From: Lachnospiraceae bacterium
GTDB lineage: Bacteria; Bacillota; Clostridia; Lachnospirales; Lachnospiraceae
Direction of reading: 5' to 3'
Length of the DNA stretch: 64,000 nt
Assembly (NCBI GenBank): GCA_024691875.1
Contig: JAILNG010000054.1
Location: forward strand, 20,061 to 84,060
Shown here: positions 53,323 through 62,717 of the stretch, piece after piece
Layout: each line of letters opens with the position of its first letter
Position numbering within the stretch: position 1 is the stretch's first letter
The notes under the pieces: model-generated
Database searches by the model: none
Seen by the model: the letters and a program-made list of their open reading frames with translations, nothing else
What the model was told of the DNA's origin: nothing
Position numbers and translations under genes: made by a program

Positions 53323-53390
53323 GCAACAAATAATAATAACTCGATAAAAAAACTATATTATTGTTAATGTGCAAACGAGACATCAAGTCG

Positions 53391-53419
53391 CAAAAAAAGC
53401 CCACGGAAAAACCGTGGGC
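53391..53419 (-). terminator. Intrinsic terminator of recA-recX
   Basis: Perfect 8-bp stem GCCCACGG/CCGTGGGC (53412-53419 with 53399-53406), 5-nt loop, followed by seven T. It lies 9 nt after the recX stop. Confidence 0.92.
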
Positions 53420-53428
53420 CTGATAAAC

Positions 53429-54061
53429 CTATTCAAAACTTTCAAGTTTCAATGCTTTGGAAATGTTATCGGATCTGAAACCTTTTCTGTAAAACTTCGC
53501 GGCAAGTTTCTGTCTGTCTTTATATTCAAGTGCCGCTATTTTTTCAGGTGTCATATTAAGTTTCTTGAGTAACAGAACGATCGTTTTCATTTCCGGATCT
53601 GTTCCGTCATCATTTTCATCATCTTCCGAATAAACTTCTTCTATGGCGTTTTCGGCAACTTCATCAGGTATCTCACGTCTTTTGAGCAAAAACCTGATCT
53701 CCGCTCTGCTCTTTGTCATTCTGTTGTTTCTGACAAGGCTTTCTGCAAGGGCTTCATCGTTCAGGTAATGAAATGAATCCAAAAATTCAATGACCTTTCC
53801 GATGATCGCCGAATTGTAACCGTCATCCTCCAGTTTCTTTTCAAGAGCTCTTCTTGAGTAGCTTTTCTTAACAAGAAGATTCATTGCTCTCTTCTTTCCG
53901 TAGGAAGTCATTTCAGATGTAAGCTTTTCAAAGTCTTCATCCGCCATTTCGGCCGCATCGCCTTTGTACATGCCTTTGTATACAGTCAAAAACGATTCGT
54001 CCTCAAATACGATCATGCTTTTAGCTTTGGAAAACTCTTTGATTTCGGAAATCCTGTGCAT
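53429..54061 (-). CDS. recX: Regulatory protein RecX
   Basis: Small helical protein that modulates RecA filaments. 210 residues with the repeated three-helix RecX motifs (KSYSRRALEKKLEDDGYN, SFHYLNDEALAESLVRNN, KSRAEIRFLLKRREIPDE). It starts 4 nt after recA, so the two are co-transcribed, as in many bacteria. Sequence is divergent, as usual for the family. Confidence 0.92.
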   Translation of the reverse strand: MHRISEIKEFSKAKSMIVFEDESFLTVYKGMYKGDAAEMADEDFEKLTSEMTSYGKKRAMNLLVKKSYSRRALEKKLEDDGYNSAIIGKVIEFLDSFHYLNDEALAESLVRNNRMTKSRAEIRFLLKRREIPDEVAENAIEEVYSEDDENDDGTDPEMKTIVLLLKKLNMTPEKIAALEYKDRQKLAAKFYRKGFRSDNISKALKLESFE

Positions 54062-54065
54062 ATGC

Positions 54066-55094
54066 TTACTTCTCTTCAGCTTCAGTTACTATCTCGGGAA
54101 GAGGCGCAAATCCGTACTTTTCACGAACCTGATTTTCAACGGTTCTGAGAACGTCAGGTCTCTCTTCGAAGTAAGCCTTGGCATTTTCTCTGCCCTGACC
54201 TATCTTCTCGTCATTGTAAGAGAACCATGCACCACTCTTGTTGACAATGTTTTCATCGGTGGCGAGGTCTAAGATATCGCCGACTTTGGATATCCCCTTA
54301 CCGAACATAATGTCAAACTCTGCTTCCTTAAACGGAGGGGCCACCTTGTTCTTAACGATTTTGATCCTTGTTCTGTTACCGATCACATCACCGCCGGCTT
54401 TAATGGATTCTATCCTTCTGACATCCATTCTGACGGAGGCATAGAATTTCAGTGCGCGTCCGCCTGTTGTTGTTTCGGGATTGCCGAACATTACGCCGAG
54501 CTTTTCACGAAGCTGGTTAATAAAGATTACAACGCAATTCGATCTGCTGATCGCAGCAGTAAGCTTTCTGAGTGCCTGAGACATGAGTCTTGCCTGAAGG
54601 CCCATATGTGCGTCTCCCATATCTCCTTCGATCTCTGCCTTGGGAACAAGAGCTGCTACAGAGTCTACGATAATAATATCAACCGCACCTGAACGAACCA
54701 TGGTCTCTGTGATCTCAAGCGCCTGTTCTCCGTTGTCGGGCTGAGAAATGTAAAGATTGTCGATGTCTACACCGATGTTCTTAGCGTAAACAGGATCAAG
54801 TGCATGCTCTGCATCAATGAATCCCGCAATACCGCCAAGCTTCTGAACTTCAGCAACCATATGAAGAGCAACTGTTGTTTTACCTGAAGATTCAGGTCCG
54901 TAGATCTCTATAATCCTTCCCTTCGGAACTCCGCCCACACCAAGGGCAATGTCAAGTGATAAGGAACCTGTGGGGATCGCTTCTACCTGCATTGAAGCTG
55001 TGTCACCAAGCTTCATAACGGAACCTTTTCCGTAAGCTTTTTCGATCTGAGCAAGTGCCGAGTCGAGTGCTTTTAATTTATCCGCATCTGCCAT
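54066..55094 (-). CDS. recA: Recombinase RecA
   Basis: Strand-exchange ATPase and SOS co-protease, 342 residues. Walker [10 protein letters not shown] (66-74), the DNA-binding loop region with [12 protein letters not shown], and [27 protein letters not shown] are conserved. The start is ATG 55094 with GGAG about 8 nt upstream; the longer frame to 55142 has no signal. The C-terminal tail is acidic. I see no Firmicutes-type LexA box (CGAAC-N4-GTTCG) in the upstream 100 nt. Confidence 0.98.
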   Translation of the reverse strand: MADADKLKALDSALAQIEKAYGKGSVMKLGDTASMQVEAIPTGSLSLDIALGVGGVPKGRIIEIYGPESSGKTTVALHMVAEVQKLGGIAGFIDAEHALDPVYAKNIGVDIDNLYISQPDNGEQALEITETMVRSGAVDIIIVDSVAALVPKAEIEGDMGDAHMGLQARLMSQALRKLTAAISRSNCVVIFINQLREKLGVMFGNPETTTGGRALKFYASVRMDVRRIESIKAGGDVIGNRTRIKIVKNKVAPPFKEAEFDIMFGKGISKVGDILDLATDENIVNKSGAWFSYNDEKIGQGRENAKAYFEERPDVLRTVENQVREKYGFAPLPEIVTEAEEK

Positions 55095-55197
55095 TTGTAT
55101 AACTCCTTTATTTATAATGATCCGATGTTTAAGGCTAAACAAATGCTATGCATCTGAAACCCCACCCCAAACATCTAAACGTGACTTTGGTAGATAA

Positions 55198-55226
55198 ATT
55201 TTAACAAATCGCCCCCTTAAATACAA
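55198..55226 (-). promoter_or_regulatory. Promoter of recA
   Basis: -35 TTGTAT (55221-55226), 17-bp spacer, -10 TAAAAT (55198-55203), immediately after the ftsY terminator. The leader is about 97 nt and includes a 6-bp hairpin TGTTTA/TAAACA (55126-55141). Confidence 0.6.
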
Positions 55227-55230
55227 GGGA

Positions 55231-55271
55231 AAAACAAAAAATGGGATGTAGAAAATCACATCCCATTTTTG
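55231..55271 (-). terminator. Intrinsic terminator of the smc-ftsY unit
   Basis: 9-bp stem ATGGGATGT/ACATCCCAT (55258-55266 with 55241-55249), extended by an A/T run, then TTTTTGTTTT on the minus strand. It is 83 nt after the ftsY stop. Confidence 0.85.
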
Positions 55272-55353
55272 TACAAATTGCACAATTAAAATTCATCCGC
55301 AAATCGCTTTCAATCCCTTTGAATAAAAGGGATACAGGGCTTATATGCCTGAT

Positions 55354-56220
55354 TTATTTATCAAAAAGTGAGTTTACGTAATCCTCCGGGTCAAATTTCT
55401 TAAGGCTGTCGATCTTTTCACCGAGGCCTATGTATTTAACCGGAACAGAAAGCTCTGATTGAACTGCGATGGCAATTCCTCCCTTTGCCGTTCCTTCAAG
55501 CTTTGTTATGATGATTCCTGTAACAGGCGCAACTTCATTGAATTCCCTTGCCTGAACCAGCGCGTTTTGTCCTGTGGTCCCGTCAAGAACAACCAATGTT
55601 TCTCTTTGAGCTTCGGGATACTCTCTGGTGATCACTCTGTCGATCTTATTCAGTTCCTCCATCAGGTTCTTCTTGTTTTGAAGCCGTCCTGCAGTGTCTA
55701 CCAAAAGGATATCTGCTTTTCTTGCCTTTGCGGCATTCAAAGCATCGAATACAACGGCTGCGGGATCGGATCCTTCATTTTGAGAGATAAGATCCACGCC
55801 TGCGCGTTTAGCCCATTCCGCAAGCTGATCGATAGCTGCGGCTCTGAAAGTGTCGGCCGCACAGATCAAAACTTTTTTCCCGTCATTTTTAAGTGATGCG
55901 GCCAGCTTTCCGACAGATGATGTTTTTCCGACTCCGTTTACTCCGATCATCAAAACCACGGAGGGTCCCTTTTCAAAAGAGTAAGCGTCTTCCGGAACAT
56001 GCATCTGCTCTTTGATCGAATCGATGAGCAGCTGTCTGCATTCATCAGGCTTATAGATCTTGTCCTGTTTAACCTTTTGTTTTAACGAGGATATGATCTT
56101 GTCTGCTGTTGCAACGCCCACATCCGCCATTACAAGGTTTTCTTCGATCTCCTCGTAAAAATCATCATCGATGATCTCCGCTCCGGTAAAAAGAGCGGCA
56201 ATTCTTCTGAATATTCCCAT
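55354..56220 (-). CDS. ftsY: Signal recognition particle receptor FtsY
   Basis: GTPase that docks the SRP-ribosome complex to the membrane. NG domain with GVNGVGKTSSVGKLA, DTAGRLQNKKNLM and TKLEGTAKGG. At 288 residues it lacks the long acidic A domain of E. coli FtsY, as in other Firmicutes; the N-terminal helix (MGIFRRIAALF) probably provides membrane contact. It follows smc by 29 nt. Confidence 0.97.
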   Translation of the reverse strand: MGIFRRIAALFTGAEIIDDDFYEEIEENLVMADVGVATADKIISSLKQKVKQDKIYKPDECRQLLIDSIKEQMHVPEDAYSFEKGPSVVLMIGVNGVGKTSSVGKLAASLKNDGKKVLICAADTFRAAAIDQLAEWAKRAGVDLISQNEGSDPAAVVFDALNAAKARKADILLVDTAGRLQNKKNLMEELNKIDRVITREYPEAQRETLVVLDGTTGQNALVQAREFNEVAPVTGIIITKLEGTAKGGIAIAVQSELSVPVKYIGLGEKIDSLKKFDPEDYVNSLFDK

Positions 56221-56249
56221 ATAACTCCTAATAACTTAATTGATAATGC

Positions 56250-59200
56250 TTAATTGGATAATGAATTCTCTATAAGGCTGACTGAAACAAGAGCGGAAAC
56301 ACCCTTTTCCTGCATAGTGATTCCGTAAAGAGCATCAGCCGATGCCATTGTACCTCTTCTGTGAGTAATGACGATAAACTGAGTATGATCGGTCAGTTTG
56401 TGGAGGTAGCGGGCATATCTGCCTACGTTGCTGTCATCAAGAGCAGCCTCGATCTCGTCCAAAAGACAGAAAGGTGAAGGCTTAAGGTTTTGAATGGCAA
56501 ACAGCAGTGCGATAGCCGTCAACGCCCTTTCGCCACCGGAAAGCATCATCATATTCTGCAGCTTCTTTCCGGGCGGCTGAGCATTGATCTTAATGCCCGC
56601 GATGAGTACATCTTCATCTTCCATAAGCTCAAGAGTACCCTGTCCGCCTCCGAAAAGCTCCTTGAATACCACATCAAATTCATCTTTGATCAGCGCAAAC
56701 TTTTCATTAAACTGCTTACGCATCTCTTCTTCAAGTTTTTCTATGATACCTTTAAGCTTATCCTCAGCTTCAATGATATCATTTCTCTGAACCGTATAAA
56801 GATTGTATCTTTCAGACACCTCTTTATACTGCTCGATGGCATTTACATTAACATCGCCCAGGCCTTTGATCTTTGACTTGAGTTCAGAAACACCCTTTTT
56901 GATCGCAGTGTAGCTTCCAAGACTCTCATCCTTCTTTTCCTTGGCAGAGTCAACTGTAACTTCATACTCATTCCACATGTAAGCACATTGTTCGTCGATG
57001 ACTTCTCCGATCCTTGTGATCTGATTCTCGATCCTGAAAGCTTCCTTTTCAAGTGAAGTAAGACTCTGTGCCAATTGTTCGTGCTTATTGAAGAATTCCT
57101 TATGACCTTTTGTAAGCACAGCTTTCTCTTTTTCCAGTTCGGCAATCTGTGAATTGATCTCTTCAACCTTGACCTTACCGTCAGCAATGTCGGCATGAGC
57201 ATTTTTTATCTCCTCATCCAGCTTTTCAAGCTGTTCTTCGGAATTTGCTTCATTTTGATCCAGCTCCTCGATCTCTTCTTTAAACCTGGCTATTTCGGAG
57301 TTTAATCTGGCAACGGTTTCGTCGATAAAGCCCAATGTATGTTCCAGGCCGGCAAACTCAACTCTTAAGGATGATTCTTTCTCATTCGAGTAACGTTCCA
57401 GTCTTCTTTCCTCATCAAGCTTATGATTCAGCCCCTCGATCTTATCATTGATCTCAGAACGCAGCTCATTGTTCTCCTTGATCTTAGCGGAAAGTTCATC
57501 TGCGGACCTGTTGTTTTCAGCACTGATCCTTTCAAGTTCTTTGATCTCAAGTTCTGTAACGGAGAAGGATTCTTTACTTTCCTTCATTCTCTCGTTTTCT
57601 TTTTCAAGATTCATCTGAACCGTATTCTGCTTAATGTTAAGTTTTGAGATCTCATCCTGCTTTTTAGCGATCTCTTCCGAGATCTTATCCTGCATTTCTT
57701 TGAAGCCGTCGCGTTCTCTTGATAAAGCATTGACCTTTACCATGATCTGAGAAACCTGTTTTTCGGCTTCTTCCATCTCACGCTTACGTCCCAGAAGATT
57801 GGTATTGTTCTTGTAAGATCCACCGGACAAAGATCCTCCCGGATTTAACTGTTCTCCTTCAAGCGTAACGATCCTTAAAGAGTAATTGTTGGCTTTGGCC
57901 AGTTTTAATGCATTGTCGATGTTATCAACAACAATGATCCTTCCCAGAAGGTATTTGATAACTTCGGTATATTCTTTAGCAGTCTTAACCAATTTGTTTG
58001 CATATCCGATAACGCCGGGAGCTTTGGTAATACTTGCATCCTGAGATGCTTCCTTGGCACTTATCGCATTTAAAGGAAGGAAGGTGGCACGACCGAATTT
58101 GTTCTGCTTAAGGAACTCGATCATTCTTTTGGCTGTTGCTTCATCCTTTGTTACAACGTTTTGGATGTTTCCGCCCAATGCTGTTTCCACAGCAGTTTCG
58201 TACTTTTCCTGCACCTCAATGATGTCTGCGACAACGCCTATAAGTCCGGGATACTTCGGCTTTTGCTCCATTACCTTTTTAATACTTATGCCGTATCCCT
58301 CATATCTCTCCGAAAAATCCTTCAAAGTACCGACTCTGGATTCCAGTTCGATCTTTTGCTTTTGGAATTTTTCAAGGAAACCTGTGGTTTCATCCAGTCT
58401 TTCCTTTAACTTGAACTTTTCGCTCTTTTGAGATGAAATGCTGTTCTCGAGTTCGGCAAGCTTTTCGGAGATTTCGGAAAGTTCGCGTTTAAAAGTTTCT
58501 ACTGCTGTCTCATACTCATTTTCAAAGTTCTTTTGATTGAGAACCTTTTTGGTGAGCTCAGCTTTCTTTAAAGCATTTTGCTCGTTCAAGGTTTCATATT
58601 TCTGCTTTTCGGTCTTAAGTCGGGATTCTTCATTGATCAGCTTCATGAGATCATTGTTACAGTTTTCGATCTCCGCCGTACATTCATTGATACGCTCGTG
58701 TATGCTGTTTAATTCTTCACCGGAATCGGACCTTGTATTCTTCAGTTCTTCAATCTGCTTTTCCGTAGCTTTACGACTTTCAGCCTGTTCGTTGATCTCC
58801 GCCAGTCTGTTATCGATCTCTTCGTTAATGGATTTCTTTCTCTGTTCGTAATGAGCATTGCTTTGATAGAGAGAGTTTTTCTTTTCCTCCATAAGCCTGA
58901 TCTCACCTTCTTTTTTCTCAGATGAGATCAAAAGCTCATTTTTCTTTTCTCTGCTTTCTTCAATACGCGCAGAGAACTCACCCATTTCGCCTTCCAGCTT
59001 TTCGTATTCTATCTTTGTATTGTCATAGTCACGTTTGGTGTTTTCAATATCGGAATTGATGTAGTCCTGTTTTTTGACAGCCTCATCTTTTGCTTCCGTA
59101 TTTTTTTCATAGTCGGCAAGGAACAGATTTATCTCGTACTTTTTAAGCTCTTCATTCAGCTTAAGATACTCTTTGGCAACTTCCGATTGCTTTTCGAGAG

Positions 59201-59810
59201 GTCCCACCTGTTTTTCGATCTCGGAAAGAATGTCGGTGATCCTGGCAAGATTCATTCCCTCCTCAGCCAGTTCTTTTTCGGCTGCGTATTTTCTCTTCTT
59301 GTACTTTACTATACCTGCAGCTTCGTCAAAGAGTTCTCGTCTGTCTTCCGGTTTACCGGAAAGGATCTTGTCGATCTGGCCCTGTCCGATGATCGAATAG
59401 CCCTCTTTACCGATACCTGTATCAAAAAAAAGTTCCTGTACATCACGAAGGCGGCAGGAATTGCCGTTCAAAAGGTACTCGCTTTCACCGGAACGATAAA
59501 CACGTCTTGCGACCGTAACTTCTTCGTAATCGATGTTCAGTGCTCTGTCCGAATTATCAAAAGTAATAGCCACGTAGGCATATCCCATGGGTTTTCTGAG
59601 CTGAGTGCCGGAAAAGATTACATCTTCCATTTTATTTCCGCGGAGTTGTTTAGCGCTCTGTTCGCCCAAAACCCATCTTACGGCGTCGGCAACATTACTT
59701 TTACCTGAACCGTTAGGTCCGACGATGGCTGTGATACCATCATTGAATTTAAAGAGTATTCTGTTTGCAAAGGATTTGAATCCGTGTATTTCTATGGATT
59801 TAAGATACAT
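56250..59810 (-). CDS. smc: Chromosome partition protein SMC
   Basis: Condensin ATPase of 1186 residues. The N-terminal head has Walker A GPNGSGKS (31-38, Lys37) and Q-loop LGEQSAKQLRG. A long coiled coil (about 170-500) leads to the hinge (about 515-640, with the GYGISIKKVMEQ and LGGNIQNVV segments), then a second coiled coil, and the C-terminal head with signature LSGGERALTA and Walker B CLLDEIEAALDD. It lies in the rnc-smc-ftsY cluster, as in B. subtilis. The ScpA/ScpB partners are not in the window. Confidence 0.98.
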   Translation of the reverse strand: MYLKSIEIHGFKSFANRILFKFNDGITAIVGPNGSGKSNVADAVRWVLGEQSAKQLRGNKMEDVIFSGTQLRKPMGYAYVAITFDNSDRALNIDYEEVTVARRVYRSGESEYLLNGNSCRLRDVQELFFDTGIGKEGYSIIGQGQIDKILSGKPEDRRELFDEAAGIVKYKKRKYAAEKELAEEGMNLARITDILSEIEKQVGPLEKQSEVAKEYLKLNEELKKYEINLFLADYEKNTEAKDEAVKKQDYINSDIENTKRDYDNTKIEYEKLEGEMGEFSARIEESREKKNELLISSEKKEGEIRLMEEKKNSLYQSNAHYEQRKKSINEEIDNRLAEINEQAESRKATEKQIEELKNTRSDSGEELNSIHERINECTAEIENCNNDLMKLINEESRLKTEKQKYETLNEQNALKKAELTKKVLNQKNFENEYETAVETFKRELSEISEKLAELENSISSQKSEKFKLKERLDETTGFLEKFQKQKIELESRVGTLKDFSERYEGYGISIKKVMEQKPKYPGLIGVVADIIEVQEKYETAVETALGGNIQNVVTKDEATAKRMIEFLKQNKFGRATFLPLNAISAKEASQDASITKAPGVIGYANKLVKTAKEYTEVIKYLLGRIIVVDNIDNALKLAKANNYSLRIVTLEGEQLNPGGSLSGGSYKNNTNLLGRKREMEEAEKQVSQIMVKVNALSRERDGFKEMQDKISEEIAKKQDEISKLNIKQNTVQMNLEKENERMKESKESFSVTELEIKELERISAENNRSADELSAKIKENNELRSEINDKIEGLNHKLDEERRLERYSNEKESSLRVEFAGLEHTLGFIDETVARLNSEIARFKEEIEELDQNEANSEEQLEKLDEEIKNAHADIADGKVKVEEINSQIAELEKEKAVLTKGHKEFFNKHEQLAQSLTSLEKEAFRIENQITRIGEVIDEQCAYMWNEYEVTVDSAKEKKDESLGSYTAIKKGVSELKSKIKGLGDVNVNAIEQYKEVSERYNLYTVQRNDIIEAEDKLKGIIEKLEEEMRKQFNEKFALIKDEFDVVFKELFGGGQGTLELMEDEDVLIAGIKINAQPPGKKLQNMMMLSGGERALTAIALLFAIQNLKPSPFCLLDEIEAALDDSNVGRYARYLHKLTDHTQFIVITHRRGTMASADALYGITMQEKGVSALVSVSLIENSLSN

Positions 59811-59834
59811 TTGTTTACCTGTGTCAGTTAGATT

Positions 59835-60527
59835 TTATTTAAGCTGCAAGTCCAAGTAGGTTTTGTAGGCAGCTTCCTGCTCTGCAGCTTTTTTACTCTT
59901 TCCTTCTCCTTCATGCATAGGTTGTCCGTCTATCAGCACTCTTGCTGTAAAGTGCTTGTCATGATCCGGACCGGATTCGGAAAGTATCTCGTAGGAGATA
60001 TTTTTCTTCAATTTGTTTTGAACGAACTCCTGAAGGATCGACTTACTGTCATGGAATATCGCTTTTTTCTCAATATCGTTCAAAACAAAGCGAAGAACGA
60101 ATTTCTTGGCCTCTTCAAAACCACCGTCAAGGAAAATAGCTCCGATCAAAGCTTCAAAGGCATCCGAAACAATGGAGTCTCTGTATCTGCCGCCGCTTTT
60201 GTTCTCCCCAAATCCAAGGTTGATGAAATCGGAAAGTTTGATCTCTTTTGCATCATTTGCCAGGGAAGGTTCGCAGACCAAACTTGCTCTGAGCTTTGTC
60301 ATATGCCCTTCCGGATAAGCCGGATAATTCAAATACAGATATTCACTGGAGATCAGTTCCAAAACAGCATCGCCCAGGAACTCTATCCTCTCGTTGCTTT
60401 CATTTTTGTTTACCATACGTTCATGAACTACAGAGCTGTGGGTCAAAGCAAGCTTAAGAAGATCTATGTTTTTAAAATCATAACCGATGTTTTTTTGAAG
60501 ATCGTTAAGGTTTTCATTGATAACCAT
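59835..60527 (-). CDS. rnc: Ribonuclease III
   Basis: Double-strand RNA endonuclease that processes rRNA precursors. The catalytic signature NERIEFLGDAVLEL, the second acidic site ALIGAIFLDGG, and the C-terminal dsRNA-binding domain (KSILQEFVQNKLKKNISYE, GKSKKAAEQEAA) are complete in 230 residues. It is separated from acpP by a terminator-like hairpin, so its level is probably lower than that of acpP. Confidence 0.97.
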   Translation of the reverse strand: MVINENLNDLQKNIGYDFKNIDLLKLALTHSSVVHERMVNKNESNERIEFLGDAVLELISSEYLYLNYPAYPEGHMTKLRASLVCEPSLANDAKEIKLSDFINLGFGENKSGGRYRDSIVSDAFEALIGAIFLDGGFEEAKKFVLRFVLNDIEKKAIFHDSKSILQEFVQNKLKKNISYEILSESGPDHDKHFTARVLIDGQPMHEGEGKSKKAAEQEAAYKTYLDLQLK

Positions 60528-60540
60528 TTTTCACCTGCCC

Positions 60541-60592
60541 GAAAAAAACGGACACTAAAGCCTTAAGACCAAATCCATAAGACAAAAGTGTC
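60541..60592 (-). terminator. Terminator or attenuator between acpP and rnc
   Basis: Stem GACACT/AGTGTC (60587-60592 with 60551-60556) and inner stem GTCTTA/TAAGGC separated by a symmetric UUU/UUU internal loop, followed by CGTTTTTTTC on the minus strand. It lies about 30 nt after acpP. No promoter is visible before rnc, so rnc-smc-ftsY seem to depend on read-through. Confidence 0.8.
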
Positions 60593-60620
60593 TGCATTTT
60601 CTTAATGTTAAATTTCCAAA

Positions 60621-60851
60621 CTATTGAATAAAGGCTTTAATCTGTTCAACTGCATCGTTAACTGTAACAATCTTTTCAGCTGCTTCGTTGGGGATTTCGA
60701 TATCAAATTCCTCTTCAATGCCCATGATGATCTGAAAAACATCCAGCGAATCTGCTCCGAGATCTTCAACAAATGTTGATTCAGGAGTGATTTCTGCTTC
60801 ACTGATGTTTAAAACCTCACTGATTATTGATCTGATCTTTTCAAATTCCAT
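60621..60851 (-). CDS. acpP: Acyl carrier protein
   Basis: 76-residue acidic carrier of fatty acid synthesis. The phosphopantetheine serine is in GADSLD (Ser35). I choose ATG 60851 (MEFEKIRSI) with GGAGG about 10 nt upstream; the extra N-terminal MGGISI of the longer frame is non-conserved. It follows plsX by 5 nt. PlsX takes acyl groups from acyl-ACP. Confidence 0.97.
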   Translation of the reverse strand: MEFEKIRSIISEVLNISEAEITPESTFVEDLGADSLDVFQIIMGIEEEFDIEIPNEAAEKIVTVNDAVEQIKAFIQ

Positions 60852-60856
60852 AATAC

Positions 60857-61879
60857 TTATTCCTCCCATGAATCATTAATCATGATGCTCTCTTTAATTT
60901 TTTCGTTAATCTTCTGTGCTTTAAAATCCAAAGCCTGGAGAAGCGAATTTTTAATTTCTTTGGCTGTTGCACTTCCGTGTGTCTTTAATACAAGACCGTT
61001 AAGACCAAGAAGAGGTGCACTGCCGTATTCATCAGCCATAAGCTTCTTGAGAGTCTTTTTAAGGGCGGGCTTCACAAGAAGTCCTCCGATCTTACTCTTT
61101 AAATTCTCATAAAAGCTTTGTTTAATGATACCTATAAGGGCTTTTGTCGTACCCTCGTAAAGCTTTAAGATGACATTTCCGACAAACGCTTCACAAACAA
61201 TTACATCAGCGTATCCGTTGGGAATCTCTCTTGCTTCTATACTTCCGATAAAGTTGATGTCTTTACATTCTTTGAGTAAAGGATAGGTCTCTTTAACAAG
61301 CTGATTTCCTTTTTCTTCTTCAAGACCGATATTTACAATTGCAACTCTGGGCTTCTCTACGCCTGTTGTGTTGGCATAATAGATGGAACCCATCTTAGCG
61401 AACTGAACAAGATGTGAAGATCTTGCATCAACATTGGCACCAGAATCTACCAGCAGCGAAACGCCCTTTGCTGTGGGGAACATGGTTCCGATGGGAGGTC
61501 TTTCAACTCCCTTGATCCTGCCGACGATAAGCTGGCCGCCTACAAGAACGGCCCCTGTGCTTCCTGCAGAAAGAAAAGCATCCGCTTCACCTTTCTTCAC
61601 AAGATTGCAGCCTACAACGATCGAAGAATCTTTTTTTCTTCTGATGGCATTCACCGGAGCTTCATCACAGGTGATCACCTCAGTAGCATTAACAATTTCA
61701 ATATTGTCTTTTTTGCCGTCAAATTTTTGAAGTTCTGCCCTGAGTGTTTCTTCTGGACCCACAAGCTTCACAAAAACATTGGGTTGCTGGTTAACCGCTT
61801 CAACACAGCCCTTTACGATCTCGTAAGGTGCATTGTCTCCGCCCATACCATCAACGGCAACTATGACTTTTTCTTCCAT
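60857..61879 (-). CDS. plsX: Phosphate acyltransferase PlsX
   Basis: Makes acyl-phosphate from acyl-ACP for Pls[20 protein letters not shown] at the start, [10 protein letters not shown], and the C-terminal [13 protein letters not shown] are diagnostic in 340 residues. GGAGG precedes ATG 61879. It follows cheR by 12 nt, an unusual neighbour. I see no FapR-type operator in the short upstream gap. Confidence 0.96.
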   Translation of the reverse strand: MEEKVIVAVDGMGGDNAPYEIVKGCVEAVNQQPNVFVKLVGPEETLRAELQKFDGKKDNIEIVNATEVITCDEAPVNAIRRKKDSSIVVGCNLVKKGEADAFLSAGSTGAVLVGGQLIVGRIKGVERPPIGTMFPTAKGVSLLVDSGANVDARSSHLVQFAKMGSIYYANTTGVEKPRVAIVNIGLEEEKGNQLVKETYPLLKECKDINFIGSIEAREIPNGYADVIVCEAFVGNVILKLYEGTTKALIGIIKQSFYENLKSKIGGLLVKPALKKTLKKLMADEYGSAPLLGLNGLVLKTHGSATAKEIKNSLLQALDFKAQKINEKIKESIMINDSWEE

Positions 61880-61891
61880 ATTTCCTCCGGA

Positions 61892-62665
61892 TCACATTTT
61901 CCTGTAGAAAAATGATTTGGCAGTCGAATAATTCAAACTGTAAGATTGAATTATCTGTTCTGTGGATCCGACGAAAAGTAATCCATCCTTCTTTAAAGCA
62001 GCGTTAAACTTTTTGTATATATCTGTTTTTGCTTCTTCCGTAAAATAGATCAATACATTTCTGCAAACGATAAGATCGCAGTCAGAAGGATAAGGGTCCT
62101 TCAGAAGATTTGCGTTTTTAAATTCGACGCATCTCTTAATATCGTCGGAAATTTTATAGGAGTATTCGTTGACCTGCGTAAAATATTTAGCAAACAGATC
62201 CTTGGGAACACTCTTTAAACTCTTATCGATATAAAGTCCGGCTTTAGCTTTTTCGATCACCTGTTTGTCAATATCGGTTGCAAGGATCTTGATCTGACTG
62301 AGAGGAAGATACTTTGAAAGCAACATGACAATGGTGTAGGGTTCATCACCCGTAGAACAAGCCGCACTCCAAATCTTCGGAGTCCTTGTTTTCGCGAGAA
62401 TTTCGGGCAAAAGTTCCTTTTCAAGGATCTCCCACTGTTCAGGATTTCTGAAGAATTCGGAAACATTGATCGTGAGATAATTTACAAATTCCTCAAAAAG
62501 AACTCTGTCCTTTCTGATAGCGGATACGTATTCGGCATAAGTGCCGAAGCCGTTTTTCATAATAAGAGAATCGATTCTTCTGCGCATCTGTTTCTCTTTA
62601 TATGCACTCAAATCTATCTGGGTTAAGGTAAATATTTCTTTTTTAAACGCTTCGTAATCGTCCAT
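61892..62665 (-). CDS. cheR: Chemotaxis protein methyltransferase CheR
   Basis: S-adenosylmethionine-dependent enzyme that methylates glutamates of chemoreceptors. The N-terminal helical domain (DLSAYKEKQMRRRIDSLI) is followed by the methyltransferase with SAACSTGDEPYT (usually STGEEPYS) and CRNVLIYF. About 257 residues. The start is uncertain: ATG 62665 or 62674. A good AGGAGA (62701-62706) is separated from them by a 25-nt hairpin, so the folded form would bring it near. Presence of cheR implies chemotaxis genes elsewhere; here it is the head of the plsX-acpP unit. Confidence 0.92.
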   Translation of the reverse strand: MDDYEAFKKEIFTLTQIDLSAYKEKQMRRRIDSLIMKNGFGTYAEYVSAIRKDRVLFEEFVNYLTINVSEFFRNPEQWEILEKELLPEILAKTRTPKIWSAACSTGDEPYTIVMLLSKYLPLSQIKILATDIDKQVIEKAKAGLYIDKSLKSVPKDLFAKYFTQVNEYSYKISDDIKRCVEFKNANLLKDPYPSDCDLIVCRNVLIYFTEEAKTDIYKKFNAALKKDGLLFVGSTEQIIQSYSLNYSTAKSFFYRKM

Positions 62666-62674
62666 ATTCACCAT

Positions 62675-62706
62675 GTGGCCATGCAGTTTGCATTGCCACT
62701 CTCCTT
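62675..62706 (-). promoter_or_regulatory. cheR ribosome-binding site followed by a hairpin
   Basis: AGGAGA (62701-62706) is followed by stem GTGGC/GCCAC plus ATGC/GCAT with one mismatch (62695-62699 and 62675-62679; 62690-62693 and 62681-62684), ending next to ATG 62674. Folded, the hairpin shortens the distance from the ribosome-binding site to ATG 62665 to about 10 nt. Confidence 0.55.
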
Positions 62707-62717
62707 TTCCTAGAATT

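Noticed and set aside
53204-53428. A small gene in the 225-nt gap between oadG and recX
   Set aside because: Contains only the recX terminator and the oad promoter; no frame with a start signal.
55095-55230. LexA/SOS box before recA
   Set aside because: No CGAAC-N4-GTTCG-like sequence found in the promoter or leader.
61880-61891. FapR operator before plsX
   Set aside because: The gap to cheR is 12 nt and contains only the ribosome-binding site.
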